Source of the DNA: Candidatus Eisenbergiella stercorigallinarum
GTDB lineage: Bacteria; Bacillota; Clostridia; Lachnospirales; Lachnospiraceae
Direction of reading: 5' to 3'
Length of the DNA stretch: 10,352 nt
Assembly: GCA_019120525.1 (NCBI GenBank)
Contig: DWUW01000347.1
Coordinates: 1 to 10,352 of the forward strand
Translations under genes and position numbers: made by a program
Part shown: piece after piece, positions 1 through 6,527 of the stretch
Numbering within the stretch: the first letter of the stretch is position 1
Layout of the letters: each line of letters begins with the position of its first letter
The notes under the pieces: model-generated
What the model was told of the DNA's origin: nothing
Seen by the model: only the letters and a program-made list of their open reading frames with translations
Databases searched by the model: none

Positions 1-119
1 GGATTCGAGCTGCGCCCGGACGGGGAAGAGGAAGGAGCGAAGCGGATTCGAGCTGCCCCGGACGGGGCAGAGGGAGAGTGCGAAGCGGATTCGAGCTGCG
101 CCCGGACGGGGGGCGAAGC
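1..119. repeat. Three tandem copies of a GC-rich repeat (43, 43 and 33 bp)
   Basis: Three head-to-tail copies, at 1-43, 44-86 and 87-119, each start with GGATTCGAGCTG and end with GCGAAGC. Copies 1 and 2 are both 43 bp. Copy 3 lacks about 10 bp of the purine-rich middle. The core reads roughly CCCGGACGGGG. In copy 2 it becomes a perfect inverted repeat (arms 53-60 and 63-70) that can fold as a 7-bp stem with a GGAC loop. The unit length is not a multiple of three, so each copy is read in a different frame, and none of the three forward frames contains a stop across the array. That argues for a non-coding intergenic repeat rather than a protein repeat. The array may continue to the left of the window. 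Function unknown. Confidence 0.85.
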
Positions 120-228
120 TTGTCGATTATCGCCGGAATTCCCCCTATTTACACAAAAAGTGACGCGTCCGGCGTCGAAAACCTATCGTATATTAACGAT
201 TTAACGCGTTTTGTGCGACGAAAGAAGG

Positions 229-256
229 TTGCCATATTTTGTCATTCCGATATAAT
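229..256 (+). promoter_or_regulatory. Candidate sigma-A promoter of the Spo0A-like gene
   Basis: The -35 element TTGCCA (229-234, one mismatch to consensus) and a perfect -10 element TATAAT (251-256) are separated by 16 bp. Transcription would start near 263 and give a leader of about 55 nt before the ATG at 318. The surrounding 130-290 stretch is clearly richer in A and T than the repeats before it and the gene after it, as expected of a promoter region. No other open frame with a good start lies between this promoter and the Spo0A-like gene. Confidence 0.7.
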
Positions 257-317
257 TAATGCAGGAACAGGCAGAAAGAAAAGATTTTTGGCTGAAATGT
301 CGGAATGGAGGAAGAAT

Positions 318-878
318 ATGGAGCAGTTACGCATGAGCGCAGGCAGGGACAGTGAAAGAGTGGTGCAGATTTTGACTGACCTGATGAAGACCAATAAAGA
401 ATTCCAGATCATGATCACGGTTCCCGCACCAGGAACCGCGGCGCAGCTGAAGGCACAGGAAGAAAAGCCGGAGGAAATGGTGCAGCAGATTTCCCCGGGC
501 AGGAAGAGCCGGACACAGATGCAGCCGCACGACCTGGAAAAGGATGTGACGGATATGATCCATGAGATCGGCGTGCCGGCGCATATCAAAGGGTACCAGT
601 ACCTGAGGGAGGCGATCATGATGTCCGTTCAGGATATCGAAATGCTCAACTCCATTACCAAGATCCTGTATCCCACGATAGCGAAGAAATTTCAGACCAC
701 TCCCAGCCGCGTGGAACGCGCGATCCGCCATGCCATCGAAGTGGCCTGGAGCAGAGGAAGGATGGAGACGCTGGACGCCCTCTTCGGCTATACCATCAAT
801 ACCGGCAAGGGGAAACCCACCAACTCCGAATTTATCGCGCTGATCGCCGATAAGATCCGCCTGCAGTATAAAAGTTGA
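318..878 (+). CDS. Receiver-less Spo0A-like transcription regulator (Spo0A C-terminal DNA-binding domain)
   Basis: Residues about 71-186 match the Spo0A C-terminal domain, the DNA-binding half of the master regulator of sporulation. Visible hallmarks are HEIGVPAHIKGY (82-93), the recognition-helix block SRVERAIRHAIEVAW (130-144) and KPTNSEFIALIADKIRLQ (166-183), all nearly as in Bacillus subtilis Spo0A. A normal Spo0A is about 260-270 residues with an N-terminal phosphoacceptor receiver. Here the first 70 residues are instead a short helical segment, a hydrophobic stretch (FQIMITV, 29-35) and a Gln/Glu/Lys-rich linker, with no acidic pocket or phosphoacceptor aspartate. The start at 318 is chosen for its GGAGG at 307-311, 6 nt upstream; an in-frame ATG at 297 has no comparable site. 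I saw no receiver remnant in the other frames upstream. By analogy with truncated Spo0A in Bacillus, it may bind 0A boxes without phosphorylation (inference). A separate full-length spo0A would be expected elsewhere in the genome. Confidence 0.88.
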   Translation: MEQLRMSAGRDSERVVQILTDLMKTNKEFQIMITVPAPGTAAQLKAQEEKPEEMVQQISPGRKSRTQMQPHDLEKDVTDMIHEIGVPAHIKGYQYLREAIMMSVQDIEMLNSITKILYPTIAKKFQTTPSRVERAIRHAIEVAWSRGRMETLDALFGYTINTGKGKPTNSEFIALIADKIRLQYKS

Positions 879-907
879 TCCGGCTCGCCGGACCGATGCG
901 TTCCATG

Positions 908-984
908 GCCGTGCACGGCGGCAAGGACATCGGGGATGCGGAGGGTTGAGAGAGACTTCGATTTTTTCGCGGAAAATCCTCTCT
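908..984 (+). other. Inverted repeats in the intergenic region before glgA
   Basis: The 879-1108 gap holds no gene but several self-complementary stretches. A 5-bp hairpin sits right on the end of the Spo0A-like gene (arms 879-883 and 888-892). A perfect 12-bp palindrome, GCCGTGCACGGC, lies at 908-919. A two-part stem pairs AGAGAG (949-954) with CTCTCT (979-984) and GATTTT (960-965) with AAAATC (973-978), with a 5-nt bulge and a 7-nt loop. None is followed by a T tract, so none is a normal intrinsic terminator. They could be transcript-end or leader structures, or chance. Confidence 0.4.
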
Positions 985-1044
985 GTAAGATTCTGTTGAA
1001 AAACGATAAAAACGGATCCGTCCTTGCACTGACAGAAAAAGTCC

Positions 1045-1073
1045 TTTATTTCAATGCGGTGATGATGTATAAT
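1045..1073 (+). promoter_or_regulatory. Candidate promoter of glgA
   Basis: A perfect -10 hexamer TATAAT lies at 1068-1073. The best-spaced -35 is a poor TTTATT at 1045-1050 (17-bp spacer). Transcription would start near 1080 and leave a leader of about 50 nt. The weak -35 suggests either activator dependence or that another promoter is used. Confidence 0.45.
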
Positions 1074-1129
1074 GAACATAAAGCCGAAATTCAGAGAAGG
1101 ATATCTTATTGATTACGGGAGGATTTACA

Positions 1130-2575
1130 ATGAAAAAAATTCTGTTTGTGGCTTCGGAAGGCGTACCGTTTATAAAAACAGGCGGTCTGGCAGATGTGGT
1201 GGGGGCCCTGCCCAAGTGCATTGACAGGGAATATTACGATGTGCGGGTGATCCTGCCCAAGTACGTCTGCATGTCCCAGGAGATGAAGGACCGGCTGACC
1301 TACAGAACCCACTTTTACATGGATTTCCACTGGCAGAACCAGTATGTGGGGATCATGGAAGCGGAAGTGGATGGCATTAAGTTCTACTTTATCGATAATG
1401 AATATTATTTCAGCGGCTTTAAGCCTTACTGTGACAACGCGCTGTTTGAGATTGAGAAGTTCGCGTTTTTCTCCAAGGCTGCCCTGTCCATCCTGCCCGT
1501 GATCGATTTCAGGCCTGATTTGATCCACTGCCATGACTGGCAGACGGGGCTGGTCCCGGTGTATCTGCATGAGAGGTTCCAGGGAAGTGAATTCTACCGT
1601 GGGATCAAGACGGTGATGACGATCCATAACCTGAAGTTCCAGGGGAAATGGAGCATCAAGGAGGTGCAGGACATTACGGGGCTTCCCATGTCATTCTTCA
1701 CGCCGGACAAGCTGGAGGCCTATAAGGACGCCAACCTGTTAAAGGGAGGCCTGGTATATGCGGATGCGATCACAACGGTGAGCGATACCTACGCGGAGGA
1801 GATCAAGACGCCCTTCTACGGCGAGGGCCTGGACGGCCTGATGCGCGCCAGAAGCGGAGACCTGAGAGGTATCGTGAACGGCATCGATTATGACGAGTAT
1901 AATCCGGAAACGGATTCCTTTATCACGAAGACCTTCAACGCGGTGAATTTCCGGAAGGAAAAGGTGAAGAACAAACGTTCCCTGCAGGCGGACTTCGGCC
2001 TGAACCAGGACGACAGGGCCATGGTCATCGGCGTGGTTTCCCGCCTGACCGACCAGAAGGGCTTCGACCTGGTGGCTTATGTGATGGATGAGCTCTGCCA
2101 GGATAACGTCCAGCTCATCGTGCTGGGAACCGGCGAGGAGCGGTATGAGAATATGTTCCGCCATTTCGCCTGGAAATACCAGGGAAAGGTTTCCGCCCAG
2201 ATTTATTATTCCGAGGCGGTTGCCCACAGGATCTACGCTTCCAGCGACGCGTTCCTGATGCCTTCCCTGTTTGAGCCCTGCGGTTTAAGCCAGCTGATTG
2301 CCCTGCGCTACGGCACCGTGCCGATCGTGCGTGAGACGGGCGGGCTGAAAGACACTGTGTGGCCGTACAATGAGTATGAAAGCACCGGAACGGGCTTCAG
2401 CTTCACCAATTACAACGCCCATGAGATGCTTGGGACCATCCGCTACGCGGAGAAGATCTATTATGATAAGAAACGCGAGTGGAACAAGATCATTGACAGG
2501 GGCATGGCGGTCGATTTCTCCTGGAACGTTTCCGCCAAGAAGTATCAGGAAATGTACGACTGGCTGATCGGTTAA
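1130..2575 (+). CDS. glgA: Glycogen synthase (ADP-glucose type, GT5)
   Basis: Transfers glucose from ADP-glucose to the non-reducing end of an alpha-1,4-glucan to build cytoplasmic glycogen. The 481-residue length is typical of bacterial GlgA. The N-terminal Rossmann half opens with KILFVASEGVPFIKTGGLAD, containing the KTGGL donor-binding motif (K16). The C-terminal half carries SRLTDQKGFDL, GTGEERYE and SLFEPCGLSQL with the expected glutamate at E382, followed by the RETGGL block. The start at 1130 is supported by GGGAGG at 1117-1122, 7 nt upstream; a TTG at 1109 in the same frame would add only seven unlikely residues. The other glycogen genes (glgB, glgC, glgD) are not in this window, and the gene appears to be transcribed alone: it has its own candidate promoter and a terminator right after it. 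Confidence 0.97.
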   Translation: MKKILFVASEGVPFIKTGGLADVVGALPKCIDREYYDVRVILPKYVCMSQEMKDRLTYRTHFYMDFHWQNQYVGIMEAEVDGIKFYFIDNEYYFSGFKPYCDNALFEIEKFAFFSKAALSILPVIDFRPDLIHCHDWQTGLVPVYLHERFQGSEFYRGIKTVMTIHNLKFQGKWSIKEVQDITGLPMSFFTPDKLEAYKDANLLKGGLVYADAITTVSDTYAEEIKTPFYGEGLDGLMRARSGDLRGIVNGIDYDEYNPETDSFITKTFNAVNFRKEKVKNKRSLQADFGLNQDDRAMVIGVVSRLTDQKGFDLVAYVMDELCQDNVQLIVLGTGEERYENMFRHFAWKYQGKVSAQIYYSEAVAHRIYASSDAFLMPSLFEPCGLSQLIALRYGTVPIVRETGGLKDTVWPYNEYESTGTGFSFTNYNAHEMLGTIRYAEKIYYDKKREWNKIIDRGMAVDFSWNVSAKKYQEMYDWLIG

Positions 2576-2626
2576 GGCGCCGGATACTGCGAAAAGCCGG
2601 TTTCAGCAGGAAAAAAATTTGACAGA

Positions 2627-2657
2627 CAGCGGAGACCCAAACGCCTCCGCTGTTTTT
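2627..2657 (+). terminator. Rho-independent terminator of glgA
   Basis: A perfect 8-bp stem, CAGCGGAG (2627-2634) and CTCCGCTG (2645-2652), with a 10-nt loop, is followed directly by five T residues (2653-2657). It lies about 50 nt after the glgA stop. Confidence 0.92.
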
Positions 2658-2707
2658 CATAATTATGGAAAAATATGTTTGCAGGAAAGAAAGGGGAAAA
2701 GAGAAAA

Positions 2708-3646
2708 ATGAAGAAATATAAGGCAATGTTTGCTGCTCTTCTGGCCGCTGCCTGTATCCTGACAGGCTGCGGCGGGGCTCAGGAGGAACCGCAGGCTCCG
2801 GCGGAAACGGAAACCGTGTCTTTTGCGCAGGAAACAACAGAAGAAGCTGCCGCTGCGGAAGAAGAGACCGCAGCCGTGGAAACGGATGCCGCAAAAGCGG
2901 AAACCGCGGCGGAGGGAAGCGCCGGCACGGAAGAAGAAACTGCCGCGCAGGGAGAAGAAGACGCGGACCGGGCAGACGGGGCCTATGCCTACCATCTGGA
3001 GACGGAAACACGGTCCTGGAATGACGCGGCCGGACAGGAGGCCTGCAGCGTTTCGCTGGAATATCCGGTTTTTGAGGGAGATTCAGCCGCGGAAACTGCT
3101 ATAAATGCCTTTTATCAGGAATGGGTCTCGGATAAACTGGATGCCTGGGAGACGGGAGAGGACCCGTTTGTAACGGAAGCGCTGGAGATCCGGGAATCCG
3201 GAGCGGATATCGAAGGCATGCCGCCGTTTTCGGATGAATATTCTGTGACGGGTGTGGCCATGGTGCAGGGCGTGGTTTCCATCCTGCAGGAAAACTATCT
3301 TTTCACGGGCGGAGCCCATGGAATGCCGGGAAGAGAAAATCATATTTTCAGCGGGACGGATGGAAAGGAAGTGACGCTTCTGGATGTGCTTCCTCTTTCG
3401 GAGGAAGAGGTGAACGGGCTGGCAAGGGAACAGTTCCTGGCCCGGATCGAGGAACATCCGGAGGACGGCTATTTCCCGGAAGCGGCGGATACCGTAAATG
3501 CGAAAACGGATTTTATCAGCCAGAGCTATCTGACACAGGACGGTGTGGTTTTTTATGCCCAGCCTTATGAGCTCGGCCCCTATGCGGCAGGTTATATCGA
3601 GGTGACTCTGACCTGGGAACAGGTTGGCCTTCCGCCTTCCCGGTAA
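2708..3646 (+). CDS. Lipoprotein with acidic linker and RsiV-like (DUF3298-type) domain
   Basis: A predicted 312-residue lipoprotein anchored on the outer face of the membrane. The N-terminus is a short Lys-rich segment, a hydrophobic core and the lipobox LTGC, so Cys21 would be lipidated. Residues 22 to about 92 form a low-complexity tether of Ala, Glu and Thr. The rest looks like the DUF3298/DUF4163-type fold found in RsiV-like and PdaC-like extracytoplasmic proteins: FTGGAHG at 199-205, a segment ending in FSGTDGKEVTLLDVL, and a final block with FYAQPYELGPYAAGY. In RsiV this fold senses lysozyme, but here there is no cytoplasmic anti-sigma segment and no sigma factor gene beside it, so that role should not be assumed. 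The start at 2708 puts a canonical signal peptide first; an in-frame ATG at 2675 would add 11 charged residues. AAGGGG (2691-2696) is the likely ribosome binding site, with wide 11-nt spacing. Ligand and function are unknown. Confidence 0.85.
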   Translation: MKKYKAMFAALLAAACILTGCGGAQEEPQAPAETETVSFAQETTEEAAAAEEETAAVETDAAKAETAAEGSAGTEEETAAQGEEDADRADGAYAYHLETETRSWNDAAGQEACSVSLEYPVFEGDSAAETAINAFYQEWVSDKLDAWETGEDPFVTEALEIRESGADIEGMPPFSDEYSVTGVAMVQGVVSILQENYLFTGGAHGMPGRENHIFSGTDGKEVTLLDVLPLSEEEVNGLAREQFLARIEEHPEDGYFPEAADTVNAKTDFISQSYLTQDGVVFYAQPYELGPYAAGYIEVTLTWEQVGLPPSR

Positions 3647-3686
3647 ATCCGTCCGCTTCGGCAGTGCTGTAAAACGAAGAAGAAAG

Positions 3687-3719
3687 CCCGGAGGACCACA
3701 AAACGGCCCTCCGGGTTTT
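3687..3719. terminator. Bidirectional terminator between the lipoprotein gene and rqcH
   Basis: A GC-rich 8-bp stem, CCCGGAGG (3687-3694) and CCTCCGGG (3708-3715), has a 13-nt loop that can add a further CC/GG pairing. TTTT follows on the plus strand (3716-3719). On the minus strand the structure is followed by CTTTCTTC, giving a T-rich tail for rqcH, whose stop lies just outside at 3736. It sits where two convergent genes meet. Confidence 0.85.
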
Positions 3720-3735
3720 GGGAACGGAGACTCTG

Positions 3736-5487
3736 TCATTCCACCTGCTTCAGGCCACTGATATCGGAATCGATCATCATGGAGTAATTGGTATAGTAGA
3801 CCACAAAGCCGGGTTTCGCGCCGGCGGGCTTTTTCACGTTTTTCTTTTCCGTATAATCCACCTCCACCTTTTCGCTGCCCCGCCCTCTGGAATAGTAGGC
3901 GGCAAGCCTGGCCGCATCCTCAAAGGTGGCGTCGGGAAGCTCTGCGCCCTTTGCCTTCACGACCACATGGGAACCGGGGATGCCCTTGGCGTGGAACCAC
4001 CAGTCGCCGCCGGAGGCAAAGCGGAAGGTGAGTTCGTCGTTCTGATAATTGTTTTTTCCCACATAAATATCGTAGCCGTCGCTGCTGATGTAATGGAAGG
4101 GGACGCTGGTGATCTTCACCTTTTTGGCGCGGCCGCCGCCCTTTCTGTGCAGGTAGCCGCTTTCGATCAGCTCTTCGCGGATCTGGACCAGGTCGTCCTC
4201 CTTCTGGGCGATGTCCAGGCTGGTGCTGATGGATTCCAGGTGCTCCACCTCCGCCTTTGTCTCCAGCGTCAGCTCGGAGAGGGCCTCAAAGGTGCGTTTC
4301 AGCTTGTTGTACTTTTCAAAATATTTTTTCGCGTTCTCGCCCGCGGTGAGGGTGGGATCCAGCGGGATGGTAAGGTCTTCTCCCGTATAGTAGTTGGGGC
4401 AGGTTAAGGATTTCGCGCCGGGCTCGGCGCCGTAGCCGTAGGTGTTGAGAAGCTCGCCGTATACCCGGTATTTGTCCCGTTTTTCCGTGTCGCGCATCTG
4501 CTTGAGCTGCAGGTCATATTTTTTTACATTGCGTTCCAGGGCGTTGGAAACGATGCGGCGCAGGTCGGAGGAGCGCTGGCGGATCCGGGTGACCGTATTT
4601 TTCTCCGCGTAGTAGTCCTCCAGGAGCGCGGAAATGGAGGCATATTCCTTCCTTCTGTCCGCCGGATAGGAGGTCAGGGGAAACGCGGCATATTCCGCGG
4701 GAACCGGCGGCTTTCCTCCTTCATAGACAATGCAGGGATGGAACTGGCCGGACCGGACCTCGTCCATCATGGAGGAGAAGGCTTCCCACAGGGCCTGCCT
4801 GCCGGCTTCCTCCAGCGCTGCAGTGGACAGATCCGCGTCCCCGCCCGCGCGGTAGCAGATCTCATGGGCGATGGCAGGGGACAGGCCGGTGAAGGAGGTA
4901 TAGAGCGCTTTAAAGCAGGGGCGGGCGCCGGAAAAGACGCGCTCCATGAAAAGCGCCCTGTCCGCTTCCAGCGGATCGGCCTTATCCTGGGTATGGGGAA
5001 TGAAGTAGTCCTTTCCGGGCAGCACCTCGCGCACGGAGCTGACCATGGCGGAAATGTGCTTGATGCTGTCGATGATCACGTCGTTTTCGTCGCAGAAAAT
5101 GATGTTGCTGTGCTTGCCCATCAGCTCGATGATGAGCTGCTTGGTGCGGAGGTCTCCCATTTCATCCAGGTGCTCGATCCGGAAATTGAGGATCCGCTCC
5201 ATCCCGGGCTGGGTGATGGAAAGGATCCGGCCATTCTGGATGTGCTTGCGAAGCAGCATGCAGAAGCCGGGAGCCGTGATGGGGCTGGTCTTGTTTCTGG
5301 AGGTGAGGTAGGCCAGGGGAAGGGAAGCCGAAGCCGACAGGGTGAGCCGGTACTGGCTGCTGTTGTTTTTTATGGTAAGAAGCAGCTCGTCCGGTTCGGG
5401 CTGGGCGATCTTGTAAACCCGGCCGCCCGTGAGCGCGTCGGAAAGCTCTTTTCGGACCGCTGCGATGGTAATGCCGTCGAATGCCAT
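3736..5487 (-). CDS. rqcH: RqcH, ribosome quality control alanine-tailing factor (NFACT family, FbpA-like)
   Basis: The bacterial Rqc2/NEMF homologue binds 50S subunits blocked by peptidyl-tRNA and recruits alanyl-tRNA to add C-terminal alanine tails that mark stalled chains for degradation. Many databases still call it fibronectin/fibrinogen-binding protein. At 583 residues it is full length. It begins MAFDGI, the usual NFACT-N start, with TAPGFCMLLRKHI at 71-83. A middle helix-hairpin-helix and coiled-coil region follows, including the basic KRDKYR stretch and the LEHLES segment. The NFACT-R domain near the C-terminus carries YVGKNNYQND and DWWFHAKGIPGSHVV. The DR motif shown to be essential in Bacillus RqcH (D97/R98) reads E97/R98 here. 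The ribosome binding site is GAAAGGA at 5499-5505 on the minus strand, about 11 nt from the ATG. The neighbouring yicC group is also near rqcH (yloA) in B. subtilis, although here rqcH is divergent. Confidence 0.95.
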   Translation of the reverse strand: MAFDGITIAAVRKELSDALTGGRVYKIAQPEPDELLLTIKNNSSQYRLTLSASASLPLAYLTSRNKTSPITAPGFCMLLRKHIQNGRILSITQPGMERILNFRIEHLDEMGDLRTKQLIIELMGKHSNIIFCDENDVIIDSIKHISAMVSSVREVLPGKDYFIPHTQDKADPLEADRALFMERVFSGARPCFKALYTSFTGLSPAIAHEICYRAGGDADLSTAALEEAGRQALWEAFSSMMDEVRSGQFHPCIVYEGGKPPVPAEYAAFPLTSYPADRRKEYASISALLEDYYAEKNTVTRIRQRSSDLRRIVSNALERNVKKYDLQLKQMRDTEKRDKYRVYGELLNTYGYGAEPGAKSLTCPNYYTGEDLTIPLDPTLTAGENAKKYFEKYNKLKRTFEALSELTLETKAEVEHLESISTSLDIAQKEDDLVQIREELIESGYLHRKGGGRAKKVKITSVPFHYISSDGYDIYVGKNNYQNDELTFRFASGGDWWFHAKGIPGSHVVVKAKGAELPDATFEDAARLAAYYSRGRGSEKVEVDYTEKKNVKKPAGAKPGFVVYYTNYSMMIDSDISGLKQVE

Positions 5488-5532
5488 ATGGTTACCGTTC
5501 CTTTCTGAAAAATAATAACTGTGCTTCTACGT

Positions 5533-5561
5533 AGTATAGCAGTCCGGCCGTCCGGATACAA
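5533..5561 (-). promoter_or_regulatory. Candidate promoter of rqcH
   Basis: Read on the minus strand, TTGTAT (5556-5561) and TATACT (5533-5538) are separated by 17 bp, giving a transcription start near 5526 and a leader of about 40 nt. The -10 has one mismatch to consensus and the -35 keeps TTG. Confidence 0.55.
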
Positions 5562-5568
5562 GAGATTC

Positions 5569-5597
5569 TTGACGGGTCTTTCGTTGTGCTTTATAAT
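5569..5597 (+). promoter_or_regulatory. Promoter of the yicC-remA-gmk-rpoZ operon
   Basis: TTGACG (5569-5574), a 17-bp spacer and a perfect TATAAT (5592-5597) make a near-consensus sigma-A promoter. Transcription would start near 5604, about 34 nt before the yicC ATG. It lies back to back with the candidate rqcH promoter; the two -35 elements are only 7 bp apart. Confidence 0.85.
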
Positions 5598-5637
5598 AAA
5601 ATGAATTGTGGGAAATTACTGATCCGGAGGAACGCAG

Positions 5638-6516
5638 ATGATAAAGAGCATGACAGGATTCGGGCGCTGTGAGGTCGCCGAGGCAGAACGAAAGATTACC
5701 GTGGAGATGAAATCCGTCAATCACCGTTATCTGGACGTAAGCATGAAGATGCCCAAGAAGCTGAATTTTTTTGAGGCTTCCATCCGCAGCCTCCTGAAGG
5801 AGTATATTCAGAGGGGTAAGGTGGATCTTTTCCTGTCCTATGAGGATTTTACGGAAAGCGGCGGAACGGTCAGGTACAACCGGGAGGCTGCGGCGGAATA
5901 CCTGAAGTACCTGAAGCAGATGGAAGAGGAGTTTTCCCTGAAAAACGATGTGAGCGTGACGGCCCTTGCCCGCTTCCCGGAGGTCTTTTCCCTGGAAGAG
6001 GCGGACCTGGACGAGGAGGGCATCTGGAAAACGCTGGAAAAGGCGCTGAGAGGGGCGGCGGAGTCGCTGATGCGGACCCGGATCAGCGAAGGCGAGGCCC
6101 TGAAGAACGATCTGCTCACAAAGCTTGACGGCATGCTGGAGCATGTGGCTTTTATCGAAGCGCGCGCCCCCCAGATCATGTCGGAATACCGACAGAACCT
6201 GGAGGCAAAGGTGAAGGAGCTCCTTGCCGACGCGCAGGTGGATGAGAGCAGGCTTGCGATGGAGGTTACGATCTTCGCGGATAAGGTCTGTGTGGATGAG
6301 GAGCTGGTCCGCTTAAGAAGCCATATCGAAACCACAAGAAAGACCCTCCTGGAGGGCGGGAGCGTGGGCCGCAAGCTGGACTTCATCGCGCAGGAGATGA
6401 ACCGGGAAGCCAATACCATCCTTTCCAAAACGGGGGACCTTACGACCTCGGACCATGCGATCGAGCTGAAGACAGAGATTGAAAAGGTGCGGGAGCAGAT
6501 CCAGAACATTGAATAG
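5638..6516 (+). CDS. yicC: YicC/YloC family endoribonuclease
   Basis: The family is an endoribonuclease reported to cleave RNA and implicated in small-RNA turnover in Escherichia coli; the Bacillus homologue is YloC. The 292-residue length is standard. The N-terminal signature MIKSMTGFGR and the VNHRYLDV block (27-34) are intact. The C-terminal DUF1732 part carries the conserved HIETTRKTLLEGGSVGRKLDF run and QEMNREANTILSK near residues 258-270. GGAGG at 5626-5630, 7 nt from the ATG, supports this start. It is first in an operon with remA, gmk and rpoZ, an order widely conserved in Firmicutes. Confidence 0.95.
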   Translation: MIKSMTGFGRCEVAEAERKITVEMKSVNHRYLDVSMKMPKKLNFFEASIRSLLKEYIQRGKVDLFLSYEDFTESGGTVRYNREAAAEYLKYLKQMEEEFSLKNDVSVTALARFPEVFSLEEADLDEEGIWKTLEKALRGAAESLMRTRISEGEALKNDLLTKLDGMLEHVAFIEARAPQIMSEYRQNLEAKVKELLADAQVDESRLAMEVTIFADKVCVDEELVRLRSHIETTRKTLLEGGSVGRKLDFIAQEMNREANTILSKTGDLTTSDHAIELKTEIEKVREQIQNIE

Positions 6517-6527
6517 GAGATGGTGAT

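Noticed and set aside
1..119. CRISPR array
   Set aside because: Only three units, directly abutting with no unique spacers between identical repeats; the variable part is similar purine-rich sequence, not spacer-like.
1..204. Frame open from the left edge to a TAA at 202-204, possibly the end of an upstream protein
   Set aside because: It reads through the tandem repeats in a frame that shifts at each 43-bp copy, the other forward frames are also open there, and the translation is low complexity. It looks like a chance open frame in GC-rich repeats, though a real gene end cannot be fully excluded without upstream sequence.
78..317. N-terminal extension of the Spo0A-like protein to a start at 78
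   Set aside because: The extension translates the repeat and the promoter region, resembles no receiver domain, and would place the -35 and -10 elements inside the gene. The ATG at 318 has a well-placed GGAGG.
327..1079. Long minus-strand open frame across the Spo0A-like gene
   Set aside because: It is antisense to a recognisable conserved domain, its translation has no family resemblance, and it is rich in His, Arg and Phe as expected of a shadow frame in GC-rich DNA.
2619..2624. Perfect TTGACA that could be a -35 for the lipoprotein gene
   Set aside because: No -10-like hexamer lies 16-18 bp downstream; that position falls in the GC-rich glgA terminator stem. No good promoter for the lipoprotein gene was found.
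3718..5508. Two long plus-strand open frames (3718-4407 and 4738-5508) opposite rqcH
   Set aside because: Both are shadows of the fully conserved rqcH reading frame. The first would begin within the terminator region, and neither has a recognisable domain.
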